DNA of 64,000 bases from an uncultured Phascolarctobacterium sp. (GTDB lineage: Bacteria > Bacillota > Negativicutes > Acidaminococcales > Acidaminococcaceae), in NCBI GenBank assembly GCA_900544795.1, contig UQWM01000001.1, positions 62,001-126,000 on the forward strand, given 5' to 3'. Positions 60,595 to 64,000 of the stretch are shown in pieces (within the stretch, counting starts at the first letter, position 1; every line of letters starts with the position of its first letter). Both the position numbers and the translations under genes were made by a program. The notes beneath the pieces were generated by a model. It ran no database searches and was not told the DNA's origin. It was given only the letters and a program-made list of their open reading frames with translations.

Positions 60595-60787
60595 TCCGTT
60601 CATTGCTCCTCTTTGCTTTAAATATCTTATTTAGCCAGCGGCCAAAATTGTGCCGCTCGGGCTTATATTCCTATTAAATAGTTATATTTCGCCGCCCGTA
60701 AAAAAATTCCTGCCTTCTTGTTGTAACTTCACCCTGAACAGGTTAAAATAGATACATAAAATGAATTTATGCAGAAGGAGTCACGCC

Positions 60788-61816
60788 ATGTTAAAGCAAA
60801 AAATCGATACAGCCGCACTCTTTGCTTCCAAAAAAACAGAGGCCCAGGGAAACCCGCGTACGCTTCTAACTCTCAACGGCAGTGACAATCCTTATTATAC
60901 TGTCGAAGAACTGAGCGAAGACCTGCTGGCGATACCCGAAGAAGGCGCCCTCTGGCTTGATATGTCACTGTTCGGCTCACACGACCAGTTAATGACCGTA
61001 GCCCATTCCTTTAAACTGAGCCCTGCCGCTCAAAACCTTTTGGAAAGCAGAAAGCAGCAGCCGCGCCTGTTCCGTGACGGCACCAACCGCATCCTCATCT
61101 GCCGCCATCTGCAGCTTGATGAAAACGGCAGCGCCAATTATAACAATGTCTGTTTTGCCGCCAGCGCCAACCGTCTGCTTTCATTGCAGCACGGCCGCTG
61201 TGACCGTTTAAAAAATGCCCGCACCTTGGTGACGACACTGCAAAAACCCAATAATACGATCCCGCAGGCTTTGACGTTAATCTTAGGCAAGATCCTTGAC
61301 GACAACTGCGAGGTCATCAACTTTATAGAAGAACGCCTGCAGCTTTTGGCAGCCGCCTACAGTGAGCAGGACGAGCGCCCCGAACCACGTGAACTGCTGC
61401 GACTGCGCCGCAGTCTGGTCATCGCCAAGCAGGCAGTTTACCCGATGCGCCGCATCGTCAGCCGCGCTTTGCGTCAGGACCCGCCTTTAGTCATCGGCTG
61501 CGACAACGCGCCGGAGCTTTTAAGCATCAAACTGGAAGGAGCAGTGCTCACCCTGTCGGTAGCCGACGAACTGCTCGGCTCGCTGGAGACCCTGTGCGTC
61601 AACGCCACTGCCGAACGCAGCGCCGATATCCAGGCCACCCTGACTACGGCAGCAGTGGTTTTCCTGCCCCTGATCTGCATCAGCAGCATTTTTGCTATGA
61701 ATTTTGAATATATGCCCGAACTGAAATCCCAGTGGGGCTATCCCATCTGCTTAGGTGTGATGGCGCTGATCGCCGTCTTTACCATAAGAAAATTACAGCG
61801 CAAAAAATGGTATTAA
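60788..61816 (+). CDS. CorA-type divalent cation transporter with AMN in place of GMN
   Basis: 342 residues. Start MLKQKIDTAALFASKK after AGAAGGAG; the open frame begins earlier without a ribosome site. Long cytoplasmic domain, then two C-terminal membrane helices. The end of helix 1 reads SSIFAMNFEYMPELKSQWGY: the MPEL loop is standard, but the Gly of the GMN filter is Ala303. That Gly is nearly invariant in Mg2+ channels of this family. The protein may have changed selectivity or conduct poorly. Divergent from the double-USP gene. Confidence 0.87.
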   Translation: MLKQKIDTAALFASKKTEAQGNPRTLLTLNGSDNPYYTVEELSEDLLAIPEEGALWLDMSLFGSHDQLMTVAHSFKLSPAAQNLLESRKQQPRLFRDGTNRILICRHLQLDENGSANYNNVCFAASANRLLSLQHGRCDRLKNARTLVTTLQKPNNTIPQALTLILGKILDDNCEVINFIEERLQLLAAAYSEQDERPEPRELLRLRRSLVIAKQAVYPMRRIVSRALRQDPPLVIGCDNAPELLSIKLEGAVLTLSVADELLGSLETLCVNATAERSADIQATLTTAAVVFLPLICISSIFAMNFEYMPELKSQWGYPICLGVMALIAVFTIRKLQRKKWY

Positions 61817-61820
61817 ACAC

Positions 61821-61860
61821 AACTGCCGCCAGCACCAACAGCTGACGGCAGTTTTTTTAT
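61821..61860 (+). terminator. Rho-independent terminator
   Basis: AACTGCCG/CGGCAGTT with a 17-nt loop, then T6AT, after the second corA. Confidence 0.75.
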
Positions 61861-61897
61861 CAAGGCAGCAGCTGTTTCTAAACTTCGCGCTACTCTA

Positions 61898-61938
61898 CGA
61901 AGCGTTGATTGTGTTTGCACCCACGCTTCGCTACAATT
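61898..61938 (+). promoter_or_regulatory. Promoter with inverted repeat ahead of the XRE-desulforedoxin gene
   Basis: CGAAGCGT (61898-61905) and ACGCTTCG (61923-61930) are perfect 8-bp inverted copies 17 bp apart. They frame a weak -35 (TTGTGT) and precede TACAAT, 17 bp downstream of it. This is a likely operator, perhaps for the HTH protein itself. Confidence 0.55.
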
Positions 61939-61958
61939 GTTGATGGAGGTACTAAACC

Positions 61959-62543
61959 ATGCTCACTAACCAAACAGGCACTATCATCCGCACCCTGCGG
62001 CTAGAACAGCAGCTGACCCAAAAACAGCTGGCCGACAAACTGCATATCAGCGATAAAACCGTTTCCAAATGGGAACGGGGCCTGGGCTTGCCCGATGTGG
62101 CCCTGATACCCGCACTGGCCGAACTGCTGCAGGCCGACATCCAAAAGCTGCTGCGCGGTGAGGCTGCCCCCAACGATTTTGTAGGAGGAAATATGAAAAA
62201 CACCCATTATTACGTTTGCCCCACCTGCCACAACATTTCGCTCTGCACCGGGCAGGCGACCGTGGCCTGCTGCGGCAAAATGCTGACGGAGCAGCAGCTC
62301 ACCAAAGCGGCGGCAGCCGACAAACTGACTGTTGAAGCTATCGAGGACGACTGGTATATCACAAGTCACCAGCCCATGACGAAGGAAGATTACATCTCTT
62401 TTGTTGCTTTCGCTACCGGCGACCGGATCCAGATCTTTAAACAGTATCCCGAATGGAACCTGGAGCTGCGCCTGCCCAAACGTGGGCACGGCATGCTGCT
62501 TTGGTATTCGCTGCAACGCGGCCTGTCCTATCAGCTGTTATAA
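61959..62543 (+). CDS. XRE-type HTH fused to a desulforedoxin/superoxide-reductase-like domain
   Basis: 194 residues. HTH_3 domain at 7-60 (LTQKQLADKLHISDKTVSKW). From ~82 a desulforedoxin-like Cys4 centre (C87 and C90 in YVCPTC, C104-C105 in ACCGKML), then a superoxide-reductase-like strand pattern (QPMTKEDYISFVAF). In true reductases the matching stretch carries iron-binding His residues (HPM, EEHYI), absent here, so this looks like a redox- or metal-sensing regulator rather than an enzyme. An internal AGGAGG-AAAT-ATG at 62183-62195 could start the C-terminal domain alone (Met79). Confidence 0.8.
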   Translation: MLTNQTGTIIRTLRLEQQLTQKQLADKLHISDKTVSKWERGLGLPDVALIPALAELLQADIQKLLRGEAAPNDFVGGNMKNTHYYVCPTCHNISLCTGQATVACCGKMLTEQQLTKAAAADKLTVEAIEDDWYITSHQPMTKEDYISFVAFATGDRIQIFKQYPEWNLELRLPKRGHGMLLWYSLQRGLSYQLL

Positions 62544-62590
62544 ATTGCCTTTGACTGCATTATAACATAGCACCCAGTCCGCCAAAGCGC

Positions 62591-62630
62591 AAAAACCGTC
62601 CGCACCTTAAAGTGCGGACGGTTTTATTTT
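62591..62630. terminator. Bidirectional terminator
   Basis: AAAACCGTCCGCAC/GTGCGGACGGTTTT, 14-bp stem, A-rich left and T-rich right, serving both converging genes. Confidence 0.9.
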
Positions 62631-64000
62631 TAAGCGTTGAATACTTTACCGGGATTCAAAATATTTTTGGGGTCTAAAGCCCGTTTGATTTCTTTCATCA
62701 TTTTCATTTCCACCGGGTCGGTGTATTTTTCCATAGCGTCAACTTTTTTAGCACCGATGCCATGCTCGCCGGAAAGACGGCCGCCCAGGCTGTAAACATA
62801 GGGGTAAGCCTCGGCGTGGAAACGGCTTACTTCGTCCTCCCATTGCTCGTCGGTCATATCGCCCTTTAAGATTTGGAAGTGCAGATTACCGTCGCCCGCA
62901 TGGGCCAAAGTAAAGAGCTTAAAGCTGTAGCTTTCGGCAACCTTGGTCAGATGGCGAATACAGTTAGCGATCTGGTCCACAGGCACTACCAAGTCGTCGG
63001 AAGTGCTGACCAGGCTTAAAACGCGGGTCGATTCCAAACAGTTGCGGCGGATCTTCCATACGCGTTCGTCGGCTTCCAGCACGTCGGTAGCACCGCTGGC
63101 ACTGCAAATCTCGTCCAGCTGCTCCATTTTGCTTTCCAGCTCGTCTTCGTTAAAGGTTTCTATGGTGACGATAACATAGTAGCCGTCCTCGTAATGGGGC
63201 AGCTTCAATTCGCAGTAGTCGCTGGAGCTGCGCACAAAGGCGTTGTCCATAAACTCAACGCTGGTCGGGTTCAAGCCTGCTTTGATCAGGTTCGGCACCA
63301 GGCTGATAGCCTCGTCCAAATCGGTGAAGATAGCCAGCAGATCAAGCTTATAAGGACACAGCGGCAGCAGCTTCAAGGTCGCTTTGGTGATAATGCCCAA
63401 GGTGCCTTCGCTGCCCATGATCAGCTGTTCCAGGCAATAGCCTGTAGATTTCTTTTTTAAGCGCGCTCCCACGTTGACGATGTCGCCAGTGGGGGTAACG
63501 GCTTCGATGGCATAAACCTGATCGCGGGTTGTGCCATAGCGCACGGCCTTGTTGCCGCCAGCATTAGTAGCAATATTACCGCCGATCAGGCAGCTGTCGG
63601 CGCTGCAGGGGTCACCGGCATATAAAAAGCCTGCCGCATTGGCCTGTTCCTGGATCTCGACTGTGCGGGCACCGCCTTCGACCACCATATACATACCTTC
63701 GGCGTTCAATTCTTCGATTTTATCCATGCGCTCCAGCATCAGCACGATGCCGCCGCAAACGGGGATCGCACCGCAGGAAACGCTGGTACCGGCACTGCGA
63801 GGAGTTACCGGCACAGTATATTGGTTAGCGATCTTCATGACCGCCGCTACTTCTTCGGTACTGCCAGGCCAAACAACGACCTCCGGCAAATGATGATAAC
63901 GGGGATCGGTCTCCTCGTCAGTTTTATACTTTTCAAGGGTTTCGGTATCGGTCTTTACATACTCCGCACCTACAGCCTGTTGCAGAGCAGCTACTACTTC
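62630..64000 (-). CDS. GlcD-type FAD-linked oxidase (glycolate/D-lactate dehydrogenase-like), 5' end outside the window
   Basis: The frame is open from the right edge of the window: 457 codons are seen and the N-terminal few residues lie beyond 64000. FAD-binding PCMH domain (VTPRSAGTSVSCGAIPVCGG, EGGARTVEIQEQANAAG, GDPCSADSCLIGGNIATNAGG) and C-terminal oxidase domain (TLAHAGDGNLHFQIL, GGRLSGEHGIGAKK) with the catalytic/metal His residues. Oxidises a 2-hydroxy acid, most likely glycolate or D-lactate, passing electrons to a partner (GlcE/F, EtfAB or an Fe-S protein) not seen here. Confidence 0.92.
   Translation of the reverse strand, partial: EVVAALQQAVGAEYVKTDTETLEKYKTDEETDPRYHHLPEVVVWPGSTEEVAAVMKIANQYTVPVTPRSAGTSVSCGAIPVCGGIVLMLERMDKIEELNAEGMYMVVEGGARTVEIQEQANAAGFLYAGDPCSADSCLIGGNIATNAGGNKAVRYGTTRDQVYAIEAVTPTGDIVNVGARLKKKSTGYCLEQLIMGSEGTLGIITKATLKLLPLCPYKLDLLAIFTDLDEAISLVPNLIKAGLNPTSVEFMDNAFVRSSSDYCELKLPHYEDGYYVIVTIETFNEDELESKMEQLDEICSASGATDVLEADERVWKIRRNCLESTRVLSLVSTSDDLVVPVDQIANCIRHLTKVAESYSFKLFTLAHAGDGNLHFQILKGDMTDEQWEDEVSRFHAEAYPYVYSLGGRLSGEHGIGAKKVDAMEKYTDPVEMKMMKEIKRALDPKNILNPGKVFNA

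Noticed and set aside
1..64000. CRISPR arrays, prophage or integrated plasmid modules
   Set aside because: No series of regularly spaced repeats and no phage structural, integrase or conjugation genes were seen in the window.

Overview
The window is about 64 kb of bacterial chromosome with mid-range base composition and tightly packed genes in short operons. It combines a Firmicutes gene set (dnaX-ybaB-recR-bofA behind the SRP RNA and a tRNA-Ser, walJ-htrA-rlmH, a DegV/DAK2 fatty-acid-kinase pair, a LytR-CpsA-Psr protein, a PerR/Fur regulator) with an outer-membrane autotransporter barrel. That mix suggests a diderm Firmicute of the class Negativicutes, perhaps Acidaminococcaceae-like. The class is an inference from gene content; genus is not claimed.

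Layout. 0-5 kb: end of a sodium:solute symporter, a TSCPD-CorA operon, a multiply damaged GGDEF-EAL gene and two tandem universal stress proteins. 5-11 kb: a nucleoside/BMP-type ABC importer without a binding protein, an FAD oxidoreductase, a DUF697-like and a DUF190 protein. 11-24 kb: a PucR regulator, a deletion scar joining a beheaded EamA transporter to the tail of a cytosine deaminase gene, a third USP, larE with an acyl-CoA ligase, an ECF S-component, a polar amino-acid ABC importer, a cupin, a 5'-truncated autotransporter and an AT-rich RhuM-Fic/Doc gene between two matching hairpins. 24-29 kb: MATE and ABC-F proteins, and an operon of HerA-like ATPase, lipoprotein barnase and barstar. 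29-41 kb: a ZTP riboswitch ahead of an MFS transporter, UbiD, a split chromate transporter with elaborate upstream palindromes, LysR, and a set of exported redox-type genes. 41-64 kb: mostly housekeeping genes (rlmH, htrA, walJ, deoC, fur, tex, split lysO, fakA/fakB-like, LCP, NUDIX, DAACS symporter, ThiD/PdxK, dnaX cluster, SRP RNA, tRNA-Ser), a second CorA, an XRE-desulforedoxin fusion and the end of a GlcD-type FAD oxidase.

The strongest candidate for an undescribed system lies at 29-41 kb. Five separate promoters share the MerR-family architecture: a -35 box, a 19-bp spacer holding a TGGAG-N4-CTCCA dyad, and a -10 box. One drives the MerR gene itself together with an exported carboxymuconolactone-decarboxylase-like protein. 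The others drive a lipoprotein with a cyclophilin-like domain, a membrane NapH-like polyferredoxin, an exported cupin and a lipoprotein flavodoxin. Every target product looks membrane-bound or exported, which suggests one MerR-controlled redox or detoxification module at the cell envelope. Its substrate cannot be read from the sequence.

The window also shows repeated gene decay. Single-base lesions lie in short homopolymers of the GGDEF-EAL gene and the second chromate-transporter half, and there are truncations in eamA, codA and the autotransporter. The homopolymer lesions should be checked against reads before any biology is built on them.
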